Source: CAZTLE01 sp964614415 (GTDB lineage Bacteria > Bacteroidota > Bacteroidia > Flavobacteriales > Flavobacteriaceae). Taken from it: 16,648 nt of DNA. The notes under the pieces were generated by a model. That model did no database searches. It had not been told where the DNA came from and saw only the letters and a list, made by a program, of their open reading frames with translations. Position 1 is the stretch's first letter, and the number at the start of each line of letters is the position of its first letter. Shown here piece by piece: positions 1 through 7,940 of this stretch. A program made the translations under genes and the position numbers. The DNA lies in the NCBI GenBank assembly GCA_964614415.1, contig CAZTLE010000085.1, positions 1 to 16,648 of the forward strand, read 5' to 3'.

Positions 1-1163
1 AGAAGCAGAAGTATGAAGAGGCTGCGAAACTTCAGGATGATCAGAAAACCCTTGAGAAGGAACTGACCTCTGCTCAGGAAGCCTGGGAGAAGGAATCCAA
101 ACTTCACAAGGAAACCGTGACCGAAGACAATGTGGCCGAAGTAGTTTCCATGATGACCGGAGTTCCCGTGCAGCGTATTGCGCAGACGGAAAGCACCAAA
201 TTGGCCGCCCTACCCGACCGGATCAAAGGAAAGGTTATCGGCCAGGATGAAGCCGTTGCCAAAGTGGTGAAGGCCATTCAACGAAATCGTGCCGGACTTA
301 AGGATCCCAACAAGCCTATTGGTTCTTTTATTTTCCTGGGTCAAACAGGTGTTGGAAAAACGCAGTTGGCAAAGGTGCTGGCAAGTGAGCTTTTCGATTC
401 GGACAACGCACTGGTTCGCATAGACATGAGCGAATACATGGAGAAATTTGCGGTTTCACGTCTTATCGGTGCACCTCCCGGATATGTGGGTTATGAAGAA
501 GGTGGACAGCTTACCGAGAAGATCCGCCGCAAGCCGTATGCCGTTGTGTTGCTGGATGAGATCGAGAAAGCGCACCCGGATGTATTTAATATGTTGCTTC
601 AGGTGTTGGACGATGGTTACCTCACTGATAGCCTGGGAAGAAAGATCGATTTCAGAAATACAATTATCATCATGACCTCCAACATTGGAGCCCGAAAGCT
701 AAAGGATTTCGGTCAGGGTGTTGGATTTGGAACTGCCGCAAAGGAAAGCCAGGCAGATACACATGCCAAAAGCGTTATTGAGAATGCTTTGAAGAAGACC
801 TTTGCGCCCGAATTCCTGAACCGTGTTGATGACGTAATGGTATTCAATCCGCTGGAAAGAGAGCATATCCATAAGATCATTGATATTGAGTTGGATAAAC
901 TATACGAGCGTATTGGAGATCTTGGATATAAGCTTGAACTTACCGAGAAAGCCAAGGATTACATTGTCGAAAAAGGCTTTGATAAAGATTACGGAGCCCG
1001 TCCGTTGAAACGCGCCATCCAGAAGTACATCGAAGATGCTCTGGCAGAGGAAATTATCAACTCCAACTTGCAGGAGGGTGATGGCATTAGTATGGATTTC
1101 GACGAGAAGAAAGGTGAGATCAAAATAAAGATCAAGAAACAGAAGAAGCCCACGGAATCGTAG
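1..1163 (+). CDS. clpC: ATP-dependent Clp protease ATP-binding subunit ClpC, C-terminal part (5' end cut)
   Basis: AAA+ unfoldase of the Hsp100/Clp family that feeds proteins to ClpP in the cytoplasm. The reading frame is open from base 3 to the TAG at 1161-1163, leaving 386 visible residues; a full ClpC has roughly 850, so the N-domain and first ATPase module lie outside. The first visible residues (KYEEAAKLQDDQ) fit a UVR-type linker, which points to ClpC rather than ClpB. The second ATPase module is complete: Walker A GQTGVGKT (339-362), Walker B VVLLDEIEKAHPD, sensor 1 MTSNIGAR and sensor 2 GARPLKR. A VGF tripeptide at 720-728 sits where ClpP-docking loops occur, so it probably works with ClpP. 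A GTG at 117 is in frame but lies inside the gene and is not a start. No promoter is visible for this cut gene. Confidence 0.93.
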   Translation, partial: KQKYEEAAKLQDDQKTLEKELTSAQEAWEKESKLHKETVTEDNVAEVVSMMTGVPVQRIAQTESTKLAALPDRIKGKVIGQDEAVAKVVKAIQRNRAGLKDPNKPIGSFIFLGQTGVGKTQLAKVLASELFDSDNALVRIDMSEYMEKFAVSRLIGAPPGYVGYEEGGQLTEKIRRKPYAVVLLDEIEKAHPDVFNMLLQVLDDGYLTDSLGRKIDFRNTIIIMTSNIGARKLKDFGQGVGFGTAAKESQADTHAKSVIENALKKTFAPEFLNRVDDVMVFNPLEREHIHKIIDIELDKLYERIGDLGYKLELTEKAKDYIVEKGFDKDYGARPLKRAIQKYIEDALAEEIINSNLQEGDGISMDFDEKKGEIKIKIKKQKKPTES

Positions 1164-1183
1164 GCGCTTAGCTTTTATTTTCG

Positions 1184-1579
1184 ATGACCGTTACTAAGAA
1201 GATACTATTGGGGATAGCTACGTTTATCCCCATTATTTGTTTGGTACTTTACATAGTGCTGTTCTTTTCGATGTTTACCGGGGTCATGCACATTGCTGAC
1301 TACGATGCTCCCGAAGAGCATATTTTCAAGACCTACGGGAATATGGTTTACCTGTTCATCCTTATTGCTGCTATGATCCTTTTCGGTTTGGGAATTATGA
1401 TCTTCTATCTCATTCATGCCATTCGGAATAAGCATTTTAATGATACCGAGAAACTGATTTGGATACTGGTCATTGTTCTTGCAAATACCCTGGGGTCCAT
1501 CGTGTATTTTTTCGTGATCATTGTACCCTCAAAGCCCCTAACTGTTGCGGGCAATACGGATATCCAAAGTGGACAATAA
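1184..1579 (+). CDS. Small membrane protein with PLDc_N-like C-terminal segment
   Basis: A 131-residue inner-membrane protein of unknown role. Three hydrophobic stretches are visible, at about residues 7-31, 52-79 and 91-114. The last (KLIWILVIVLANTLGSIVYF) resembles the PLDc_N module, a short membrane segment named from cardiolipin synthases but common as a stand-alone protein; no HKD catalytic motif is present. The ATG at 1184 lies 20 bases after clpC, so co-transcription is likely. Its 3' end overlaps the probable GTG start of the zinc-finger gene by 11 bases, suggesting translational coupling. The family call is a resemblance only. Confidence 0.72.
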   Translation: MTVTKKILLGIATFIPIICLVLYIVLFFSMFTGVMHIADYDAPEEHIFKTYGNMVYLFILIAAMILFGLGIMIFYLIHAIRNKHFNDTEKLIWILVIVLANTLGSIVYFFVIIVPSKPLTVAGNTDIQSGQ

Positions 1580-1895
1580 AGACCAAATACAACAGCGAAT
1601 TCAGGAGGAGATCAAGGATACGGAACGCCTTATTGAAAAATATAAGGAGCTAACCAAGCCTATTGCTCCCGAGAATGCCATCGGACGGGTGTCCCGCATG
1701 GATGCGATCAACAATAAATCGGTAAATGAAGCGGCCCTCCGAAAAGCCGAACAAAAGCTTTCCAATCTTAAAATAGCATTAGGCAACATTAACGATCCCG
1801 ATTTTGGCATCTGCATCCGGTGTAAAAACCCTATTCCGTTGGGTCGCATTCTAATTATGCCCCAGGCCATCACTTGCGTTCACTGCGCGAGATGA
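1569..1895 (+). CDS. TraR/DksA-type C4 zinc-finger protein
   Basis: A 108-residue protein of the TraR/DksA group, whose better-known members bind RNA polymerase and alter transcription initiation. The N-terminal two thirds are charged and helical (about residues 5-30 and 52-75, likely a coiled-coil hairpin). The C-terminus carries a four-cysteine zinc finger: CIRC at 82-85 and CVHC at 103-106, with the family-like run FGICIRCKNPIPLGRILIMP between and before them. The GTG at 1569 is chosen because it gives the N-terminus VDNKDQIQQRIQEEI expected for this family; a TTG at 1545 is also in frame but would add eight unlikely residues. The start overlaps the membrane-protein gene by 11 bases. A link to stringent-response control is only possible, since many flavobacterial members are uncharacterised. 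Confidence 0.85.
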   Translation: MDNKDQIQQRIQEEIKDTERLIEKYKELTKPIAPENAIGRVSRMDAINNKSVNEAALRKAEQKLSNLKIALGNINDPDFGICIRCKNPIPLGRILIMPQAITCVHCAR

Positions 1896-1911
1896 TCATA
1901 TTTTTTGTATC

Positions 1912-1923
1912 TTAAGTACTTAA
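1912..1923. repeat. 12-base perfect palindrome upstream of the STAS-like gene
   Basis: TTAAGTACTTAA reads the same on both strands. It lies between the zinc-finger gene stop (1895) and the GTG at 1940, in an AT-rich stretch of 44 bases. It could be an operator half-pair or chance; nothing else fixes its role. Confidence 0.35.
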
Positions 1924-1939
1924 TTATTAGATATTTAGA

Positions 1940-2308
1940 GTGAGTCATACCATCACCTACAGTTTTGGGGTGGCCGAAATTCACGATCATTATATCGTTA
2001 TGGTCATGAATGAAGGAGTCACCGTGACACCTGCGTACAATCGAGAATTGGAAACGCTGGCGGAGACTGTATTTGCCGGAAAGAAGTTCGGGTATATCAC
2101 GCACCGAAAGTACAGTTACTCGGTGGATCCAAGTACATATTTGGGGACCTCAAAGATCGAGAACCTTGTTGGATTCGCAGTCGTATCGGACGAAGCACTC
2201 TCAATGTCCAATGTAGAACTGGAGAAATTATTTCTGAAAAAGCCGTTCAGGCATTTCTATACGTTGGATGAAGCCATTGACTGGATTACAGAGATCATCG
2301 AAAATTAG
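1940..2308 (+). CDS. STAS/SpoIIAA-like small protein
   Basis: A 122-residue soluble protein with no signal peptide or membrane segment. The alternating pattern of strands and helices and the run FGYITHRKYSYSVDPSTY resemble the small STAS/SpoIIAA-like proteins widespread in Flavobacteriia, whose function is generally unknown. The GTG at 1940 is used because no upstream ATG is in frame and the next ATG would remove the first strand. The stop TAG (2306-2308) overlaps the stop codon of hutH on the other strand. The gene follows the zinc-finger gene by 44 bases and may have its own promoter, but no convincing TAnnTTTG element was found. The family call is tentative. Confidence 0.65.
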   Translation: MSHTITYSFGVAEIHDHYIVMVMNEGVTVTPAYNRELETLAETVFAGKKFGYITHRKYSYSVDPSTYLGTSKIENLVGFAVVSDEALSMSNVELEKLFLKKPFRHFYTLDEAIDWITEIIEN

Positions 2309-3813
2309 AATAACAGATCGCTGTCAATGGTGAAGTCCTGAAGGTAACCAACAGACATTTGAATGTCGTTAGACAACAACCGGTCTTCTTCGACAAACGG
2401 AACTACTTCCCTGTAGGCGGAAAGGAATGACTCAAGGAATGAAGATGTTCGCAACGGACGTCGGAACTCTACCGCCTGACTTGCATTCAAAAGTTCAATG
2501 GCCAGAACCCGTTCCAGGTTATTCACGATACGATAGCATTGTGTCGCCGCATTGGCTCCCATGCTAACGTGATCTTCCTGCCCGTTGGATGAAACAATGG
2601 AATCAACCGATGCAGGCGTCGCCAATTGTTTGTTCTCACTAACAATACTTGCCGCCGTGTACTGAGGGATCATAAAGCCACTATTCAGTCCGGGGTTCTT
2701 CACCAGAAAAGCCGGTAAATCCCTTTGACCGGAAACCAACTGATAAGTGCGGCGTTCGGATATATTGGCCAACTCAGCCAGGGCAATGCCCAGGTAATCC
2801 AATCCAAGAGCCAGCGGCTGACCGTGGAAATTTCCGCCCGAGATCACTTTATCATCCGAAACAAAAATGTTGGGGTTATCGGTGACCGAGTTGATTTCGG
2901 TCTTTACAGTTCTGCCCACAAAATCCAGCGTATCACGCGAAGCTCCATGCACTTGTGGAATACATCGGAAAGAATACGGATCCTGTACCTTCTTGGAATC
3001 GGAATGTGCTATTTCACTATCATCCAGGAAAGACAAAATGCGCTCGGCTGTTTTTACCTGTCCGCGATGGGGTCTCACCAGATGCACCAGGGGATCGAAA
3101 GGGCTCAGGTTGCAGTCGAATGCGTCCAGCGACATTGCGCCGATGAGATCAGCCAGGTAAGCCAGTTTTTGTCCCTTAAGCAGACAATAGACTGCATAGG
3201 CACTCATGAACTGTGTTCCGTTGAGAAGCGCCAGTCCTTCCTTGGCTTGCAACTGAATGGGTTCCCAGTTCTTATTCGATAAGACTTCCGAAGCCGGGAG
3301 TCGTTCGCCATTCATAAACACCTCTCCTTTGCCCAGCAATGGCAACGATAAATGAGCCAGAGGTGCCAAATCGCCGGATGCGCCCAAACTTCCCTGGGTA
3401 AAGACAACCGGAAGAACGTCTTCATTATACATGGCGACAAGGCGTTCCACCGTTTCCAACTGCACACCGCTATACCCGTAGCTCAATGACTGGATCTTCA
3501 GGAAGAGCATTAACTTAACCACAGGTAGTGGCACTATATCTCCGGTCCCACAGGCATGAGACATTACGAGGTTCTCTTGTAGTTTTGAGAGGTTTTCCGA
3601 GGAAATTTTTACGTTGTAGAGCGAGCCAAATCCGGTATTGATACCATAAATGGGTGTTTGGTCCTTTCGAACTCGATCGTCCAGATAATTTCTGGACTTC
3701 TTTATGTTGAGAATTGCCTCTTCGGAAAGGGCAATAGTACTGTTATTTTCGGTGATGGCATGTAGTGCAGGGAGATCAAGAAGTTCTGAACTTATATAGT
3801 GAACCTGATGCAT
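2305..3813 (-). CDS. hutH: Histidine ammonia-lyase
   Basis: Converts L-histidine to trans-urocanate and ammonia, the first step of histidine breakdown, in the cytoplasm. The 502-residue length is normal. The Ala-Ser-Gly triad that cyclises to the MIO cofactor is at residues 145-147 (GSLGASGDLAPLAHLSLPL). The selectivity pair Ser85-His86 (MSHACGTGD), Tyr56 in YGINTGFG, the VQDPYSFRCIPQVHGASRD segment and QEDHVSMG all favour histidine over phenylalanine or tyrosine as substrate. The ATG at 3811-3813 is preferred: a longer frame reaches 3867, but its extra 18 residues do not look like the family and would run across the promoter. No hutU, hutI or hutG is adjacent, so any downstream steps are encoded elsewhere. 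Confidence 0.93.
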   Translation of the reverse strand: MHQVHYISSELLDLPALHAITENNSTIALSEEAILNIKKSRNYLDDRVRKDQTPIYGINTGFGSLYNVKISSENLSKLQENLVMSHACGTGDIVPLPVVKLMLFLKIQSLSYGYSGVQLETVERLVAMYNEDVLPVVFTQGSLGASGDLAPLAHLSLPLLGKGEVFMNGERLPASEVLSNKNWEPIQLQAKEGLALLNGTQFMSAYAVYCLLKGQKLAYLADLIGAMSLDAFDCNLSPFDPLVHLVRPHRGQVKTAERILSFLDDSEIAHSDSKKVQDPYSFRCIPQVHGASRDTLDFVGRTVKTEINSVTDNPNIFVSDDKVISGGNFHGQPLALGLDYLGIALAELANISERRTYQLVSGQRDLPAFLVKNPGLNSGFMIPQYTAASIVSENKQLATPASVDSIVSSNGQEDHVSMGANAATQCYRIVNNLERVLAIELLNASQAVEFRRPLRTSSFLESFLSAYREVVPFVEEDRLLSNDIQMSVGYLQDFTIDSDLLF

Positions 3814-3832
3814 ACTAGGGCTGTTAATGAAG

Positions 3833-3861
3833 CAAAAATACCAATTTCCTGTTAAGGTCAA
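3833..3861 (-). promoter_or_regulatory. Probable promoter of hutH
   Basis: On the minus strand TTG (3861-3859) is followed after 18 bases by TATTTTTG (3840-3833), a full match to the Bacteroidota -7 consensus TAnnTTTG with near-standard spacing. The hutH ATG begins 19 bases further on, implying a short leader. Confidence 0.6.
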
Positions 3862-3922
3862 GTGCAAAATAAAACTCGTTAGAAATATTCTTGTATTTTA
3901 GCGGGAATCAAATCTCAGATCA

Positions 3923-4957
3923 ATGAAAAAAATGTTGCTGTTAGTCGCTATTTCAGTGGCTTTTACCGCCTGTAAGGAGGAGCCGCCAAAAGATTATGTG
4001 ACCTTCTCCGGAAAAATCACAAATAAGAATAGCGATACTATTAAAATTACAAGTAAGGGATATTCCAAGACGATTGCTGTAAATGAAGATGGAAGTTTTA
4101 GCGATACGCTTAAACTAGAAAGAGGATTGTATTCGTTTTATGACGGGACCGAAGGCACCAGCCTTTTCCTGGAAAATGGATACGAACTAACTATGACCCT
4201 GGATACCGAAGAATTTGATGAGACAATCAAATATGAAGGAATCGGGGCCGGGAACAATAACTACCTGGCTGAACAAACTCTGGTACAGGAAAAGTTATTT
4301 GATGCCGACTATGACGGTATGAAGACCGAAGCGGAGTTAAGTGCTGCCCTCGATAAGGCCGCGGCCGAGTACACCGAGTTCATCAATGCCGCTGCCGATA
4401 TCGATACCATGATCACCAATTCAAGCAGAGAGCGATTGGATGGCATGATTAATTCTTACAAGCGTTATTACGGAGGCATCATCGCCTTGCGCAATGAGTT
4501 TCCTGCCGGCTCACCCTCCCCCACTTTCGTCGGGTATGAAAACTATAAAGGAGGCACTACGTCTCTGGCAGATCTCAAAGGCAAATATGTCTATGTAGAC
4601 GTTTGGGCTACCTGGTGTGGACCTTGTAAAGCGGAAATCCCATCACTTAAGAAAGTGGAAGCCGATTTTCACGATAAGAACATTGCCTTCGTTAGTATGT
4701 CTATCGATGATGACAGAAGACATAAAGGCTCCTGGGACAAGGCGAAGGAAAGCTGGAGAAACATGATCGCCGATAAGCAACTGGGCGGTATCCAGATATT
4801 TGCCCCTAATGGTTGGGAATCGGATTTCATCAAAGGATATAAGATCAACGGAATCCCAAGATTTATCCTAATTGACCCTGATGGAAATGTTGTGGACCCC
4901 AATGCGCCAAGGCCTTCGAACCCAAAATTGAAAGAAATGCTCGAAAATTTGATCTAA
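3923..4957 (+). CDS. TlpA-like thioredoxin-fold lipoprotein
   Basis: A 344-residue periplasm-facing lipoprotein with a thiol-disulfide oxidoreductase domain. The signal peptide ends in a lipobox (AFTAC, Cys17). Residues about 25-110 form a beta-rich domain like the DUF4369 module often found in Bacteroidota TlpA proteins. A helical stretch follows (about 110-190), then the thioredoxin/TlpA domain with the redox motif WCGPC (Trp231 to Cys235) and the conserved cis-proline region GIPRF. Likely roles are disulfide reduction or handling of secreted or cytochrome-related proteins; the substrate cannot be told. It is divergent from hutH across a 109-base gap. A possible -7 element (TATTTTAG, 3894-3901) has one mismatch and no clear -33 partner. 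A stem-loop terminator follows. Confidence 0.9.
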   Translation: MKKMLLLVAISVAFTACKEEPPKDYVTFSGKITNKNSDTIKITSKGYSKTIAVNEDGSFSDTLKLERGLYSFYDGTEGTSLFLENGYELTMTLDTEEFDETIKYEGIGAGNNNYLAEQTLVQEKLFDADYDGMKTEAELSAALDKAAAEYTEFINAAADIDTMITNSSRERLDGMINSYKRYYGGIIALRNEFPAGSPSPTFVGYENYKGGTTSLADLKGKYVYVDVWATWCGPCKAEIPSLKKVEADFHDKNIAFVSMSIDDDRRHKGSWDKAKESWRNMIADKQLGGIQIFAPNGWESDFIKGYKINGIPRFILIDPDGNVVDPNAPRPSNPKLKEMLENLI

Positions 4958-4983
4958 ATGTTTGGTAGTTAGAAAAATATGTC

Positions 4984-5030
4984 TTACATTTGAATCAATG
5001 AAGATGATCAAAGCATGATCTTCAATGTAA
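4984..5030 (+). other. Imperfect stem-loop after the thioredoxin lipoprotein gene
   Basis: TTACATT (4984-4990) pairs with AATGTAA (5024-5030), and within it either TGAAGAT (4999-5005) with ATCTTCA (5018-5024) or GATCA (5006-5010) with TGATC (5016-5020). The transcript could therefore fold into a bulged hairpin just before the terminator. It may protect the mRNA 3' end, or be chance in AT-rich DNA. Confidence 0.35.
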
Positions 5031-5035
5031 AAACA

Positions 5036-5065
5036 GGACCGGCAACAAGTCGGTCCACTTTTTTT
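5036..5065. terminator. Rho-independent, probably bidirectional terminator
   Basis: GGACCG (5036-5041) and CGGTCC (5051-5056) form a perfect 6-base stem with a 9-base loop, followed on the plus strand by seven Ts (5059-5065). On the minus strand the stem is followed by TG and then five Ts (5033-5029). It lies between two convergent genes and touches the last codons of the PLD-like gene, so it can serve both. Confidence 0.75.
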
Positions 5066-6332
5066 ATATACCCTCCATCTCCTTCCAAATCGTATCGAAA
5101 TCGGCTGCAAACTTTTGAGCCAGCCCTTTGTTTCCTCTAAAGAGAAAGCGATGCTCGGCATGTCGTTCATAAGCATCCGTTGTCATATTAGCGGTTCCCG
5201 TAAGCACATTCCCGGCATCCAGATCGACAACATACTTTTGATGCAGGCATCTCCCCTCGTAACGAACTTCCAGGGGTAAATTCTCACCGGTGGCAGCCTC
5301 CTCCAGCTTTTCCAACGTTTCTCCGGGAACCCCAAGGATAACACGCACAGCTATCCCCTTTCTTGCGGCTTCGAGGAGTAATCCGTACTCAGGAACCCTG
5401 GGGGATAATGCGAATATGGCCACCCGCAGCACAGAACCGGGTTTACATCTAAAGAGCAAGTCCAGCAAAACGGTGGAAAGATCCACGGGAACTTTTTTAT
5501 ACTTTCCGGAAGCGGCGGTCATCATGAACTGGCGATATCCCAGCACTTCGGTAAACCCTTTTCCTCTTTCGTTACCTGGAAATGCCCTGGAACCAAAGGC
5601 TACCAGATCGTTGGTTGACACCATCCTATCCCAGTTATAGGAGTTTGTTACCGGCACAAAATCACCATTGGTTATTGGAGGCCTTATGGTTTCTTTGGGA
5701 TCCAAATCGGGATTGGCTTCAAATCGTGAGGCCGTCTCGTTTTTCAGTGCTATAGCTTCCTCATAGGTTACAGAGAGTTCGGGATGGGTCCATAGTGTTT
5801 GAAATTCCATTTCGATCTCCTCCATGATTCGATTGATACCCTCACTGCCGGGCCTTAGTTCAATGAGGTTTTCATAGTTCAATTCGGCCTGTTTCGTCAT
5901 GTTATAGCTTCCGGAGAGCATCCTTAGCGGGATACCATCAGCAAAGATGGCCAGGGTGCGATGGTGCAGCAGCCCCAGACTTGTTTGGTAATGCCATTTA
6001 GGGCGTTGATTTCCGGCATCCCACACATAAGGCTGATCGTACATGAATCGCACTTCGAGATTGGAAAGGCTTCGGGTGGCGAGATACTTCAGCTTTCTGT
6101 CCTTATCATCGGAGATTAAGCCCCAATCCGCAAGTATCTTTACTTTGACGTTCTCATTATTCGTAGCAATTTGAATCAGTCGTTCAGCAATCTCTGCATC
6201 AGTAAACGAAAATACCATGATGTGCAGGTCTATCTCGTGATTCGAAGACAGGCTTTCAATGGGTGCCAGGAATTGCAGAACCACTTCACGTAACGGAAGT
6301 GGAGATGTACTACTGAAATGAGGAACGATCAT
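5064..6332 (-). CDS. PLD-like domain protein with two HKD-type motifs
   Basis: A 422-residue soluble protein of the phospholipase D superfamily, a fold used by phosphodiesterases, nucleases and lipid synthases. Two half-domains are visible. The first has His123-x-Arg125 (LLHHRTLAIFADG) followed by SGSYNMT (140-146). The second has His364-x-Lys366 (CLHQKYVVDLD) followed by TGTANMT (378-384). The first motif has Arg where Lys is usual, and the acidic residue is not at the usual spacing in either, so substrate and activity are uncertain. No signal peptide or membrane segment is seen, which speaks against cardiolipin synthase. It starts 11 bases after nnr on the same strand and is probably co-transcribed with it. 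The 3' end shares a terminator with the facing gene. Confidence 0.78.
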   Translation of the reverse strand: MIVPHFSSTSPLPLREVVLQFLAPIESLSSNHEIDLHIMVFSFTDAEIAERLIQIATNNENVKVKILADWGLISDDKDRKLKYLATRSLSNLEVRFMYDQPYVWDAGNQRPKWHYQTSLGLLHHRTLAIFADGIPLRMLSGSYNMTKQAELNYENLIELRPGSEGINRIMEEIEMEFQTLWTHPELSVTYEEAIALKNETASRFEANPDLDPKETIRPPITNGDFVPVTNSYNWDRMVSTNDLVAFGSRAFPGNERGKGFTEVLGYRQFMMTAASGKYKKVPVDLSTVLLDLLFRCKPGSVLRVAIFALSPRVPEYGLLLEAARKGIAVRVILGVPGETLEKLEEAATGENLPLEVRYEGRCLHQKYVVDLDAGNVLTGTANMTTDAYERHAEHRFLFRGNKGLAQKFAADFDTIWKEMEGI

Positions 6333-6343
6333 ACCACAGCTAA

Positions 6344-7888
6344 CTATTCTTGTTCTTCGGTTTGCTGGGGAGTGGGTTCTTGCTTAAATAGTTCCAGAAA
6401 AGCGTTTCCTATGTTATCGAGAATATCGGAGGCCAACATGGCTTCGAATCCTAAACTGCTTGAAGCGATATTTCCTGCTGAGCCGTGCAGGTAAACTCCA
6501 AAAACAGTGGATACCAGCGGATCGTAGCCTTGCGACATAAGTCCTGTTATCATGCCGGCCAGAACATCACCGCTTCCTGCCGTCGCCATCCCGGGATTTC
6601 CGGTGGTATTGATATACAGATGTTCGTGGAAAAAGGTCAGCGTATTGGCTCCTTTACATAAAAGGATCACTTTGTGTTCTTTTGCAAAGGTCTTTGCTTT
6701 TTCGATCTTTTCGTAATCGTTCTCCCACTCTCCAACAAGCCGGGCCAGTTCACCCGGATGTGGGGTGAGTACGGAATTCTCAGGAATCAGCGCGAGTAGG
6801 TCATTATCGGCCGCAATGCAATTAAGGGCGTCCGCGTCAAGGACCATTGGCTTCTCGGTCCCGGAAAGGAGCTTCTTCAGTGCCGAAGCACTTTCAGTAC
6901 CTGTACCCATTCCCATGCCGACACAAACCACCGTAGGATCAAAATCGATCGAGACGTTAGAAATAACATCTTCATTCTCATCCATGGAAACCATAGCCTC
7001 CGGGATGTAGGTGTTCATTGCACTGCATCCTGAGCCCGGAATATGCGCAGTTACCAAACCTGCACCTGTTCGCAAAGTACTCCTGGTGGTAAGCTGTACA
7101 GCTCCCATTTTTCCTTTACTGCCTCCAACGATCAATGCATGTCCGTAGGTACCTTTATAGTCGTATTTCTTTCGTTGCCGGTAAAACTGTTGGGCCTCAG
7201 GCTTGGCAATAAGATTTGCAAGCGGTTGTGTAGTAAGCAAATACTCCGGGTCCAAACCAATATCCAATGGCTCGAAATAAGGCACGAAAGGACCGGTCTC
7301 AGGCAGGAAAAAGGCCAGCTTGGGCACCTGGAAGGTTAAGGTGTGATTTGCCATAACAACGGCTTCAGCGTCGTCAAGGGGCTTATTTGCATATAGCCCG
7401 CTTGGGATATCGATGGACAATCGGAAGGCCTTTTGCGAATTCAGATATTGAACGAGCGACTTCACCCAGCCCTCGGGTGGCCGGTTCAGACCAATTCCGA
7501 AGATTGCATCTATAACAACATCGTCCGGATGGATCTCGGGAAAGTCGCTTTCCCCTTTCATGAGTGTGGGCCATTTCTTTGTGATCTTCTTTACCCTGTC
7601 ATAATTGATAAGGAAGCATTTGGAGCGTTTGTCAGTAAAATTGGCTACGTATATGTGCACGACATATCCGTGCTCTATGAGATGACGCCCCAGTACGAGT
7701 CCGTCTCCTCCGTTGTTACCAATTCCACAGAAGATATGTACCGGGACCTGAGCACCCTGCATGCGTTGATGCAACCAGTTAAAGATCTGTATTCCGGCCC
7801 GCTCCATAAGGTCCAACGACGAAATACCCTGTTTCTCGGTCGTGACGCGGTCTGCTTCGTATAATTGTTCTGCTGAAAATACCTGCAT
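6344..7888 (-). CDS. nnr: Bifunctional NAD(P)H-hydrate epimerase / ADP-dependent dehydratase
   Basis: Repairs damaged NADH and NADPH hydrates. The N-terminal domain (about residues 1-215, YjeF_N) interconverts the R and S forms; the C-terminal domain (about 230-500, YjeF_C, ribokinase-like) dehydrates the S form using ADP. Visible motifs are NNGGDG (58-63) and DAIFGIG in the first domain, and IVGGSKGKMGA, LTPHPGELARL and GNPGMATAGSGDVLAG (430-445, with the likely catalytic Asp441) in the second. The 514-residue length is normal for the fused form. The ATG at 7886-7888 gives the usual start MQVFSAEQLYEADR. It is divergent from gcvT across 110 bases and leads a two-gene unit with the PLD-like gene. 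Confidence 0.95.
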   Translation of the reverse strand: MQVFSAEQLYEADRVTTEKQGISSLDLMERAGIQIFNWLHQRMQGAQVPVHIFCGIGNNGGDGLVLGRHLIEHGYVVHIYVANFTDKRSKCFLINYDRVKKITKKWPTLMKGESDFPEIHPDDVVIDAIFGIGLNRPPEGWVKSLVQYLNSQKAFRLSIDIPSGLYANKPLDDAEAVVMANHTLTFQVPKLAFFLPETGPFVPYFEPLDIGLDPEYLLTTQPLANLIAKPEAQQFYRQRKKYDYKGTYGHALIVGGSKGKMGAVQLTTRSTLRTGAGLVTAHIPGSGCSAMNTYIPEAMVSMDENEDVISNVSIDFDPTVVCVGMGMGTGTESASALKKLLSGTEKPMVLDADALNCIAADNDLLALIPENSVLTPHPGELARLVGEWENDYEKIEKAKTFAKEHKVILLCKGANTLTFFHEHLYINTTGNPGMATAGSGDVLAGMITGLMSQGYDPLVSTVFGVYLHGSAGNIASSSLGFEAMLASDILDNIGNAFLELFKQEPTPQQTEEQE

Positions 7889-7940
7889 GAATATAATATA
7901 ACGTTCTACCGCAAGTTACCATCCTTGTTGAAAACAATCA

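Noticed and set aside
1..1163. Calling the first gene clpB
   Set aside because: The UVR-like linker just before the second ATPase module and the VGF loop fit ClpC; ClpB has a different middle domain and lacks a ClpP loop.
2725..3282. Open frame of 185 codons antisense to hutH
   Set aside because: It overlaps well-conserved HutH motifs, and no start region or promoter supports it.
3894..3901. TATTTTAG as the -7 box of the thioredoxin lipoprotein gene
   Set aside because: It has one mismatch to TAnnTTTG and no TTG at a suitable distance upstream, so it was not listed as a promoter.
5064..6332. Calling the PLD-like protein cardiolipin synthase
   Set aside because: It has no N-terminal membrane segments and both HKD motifs depart from the usual spacing.
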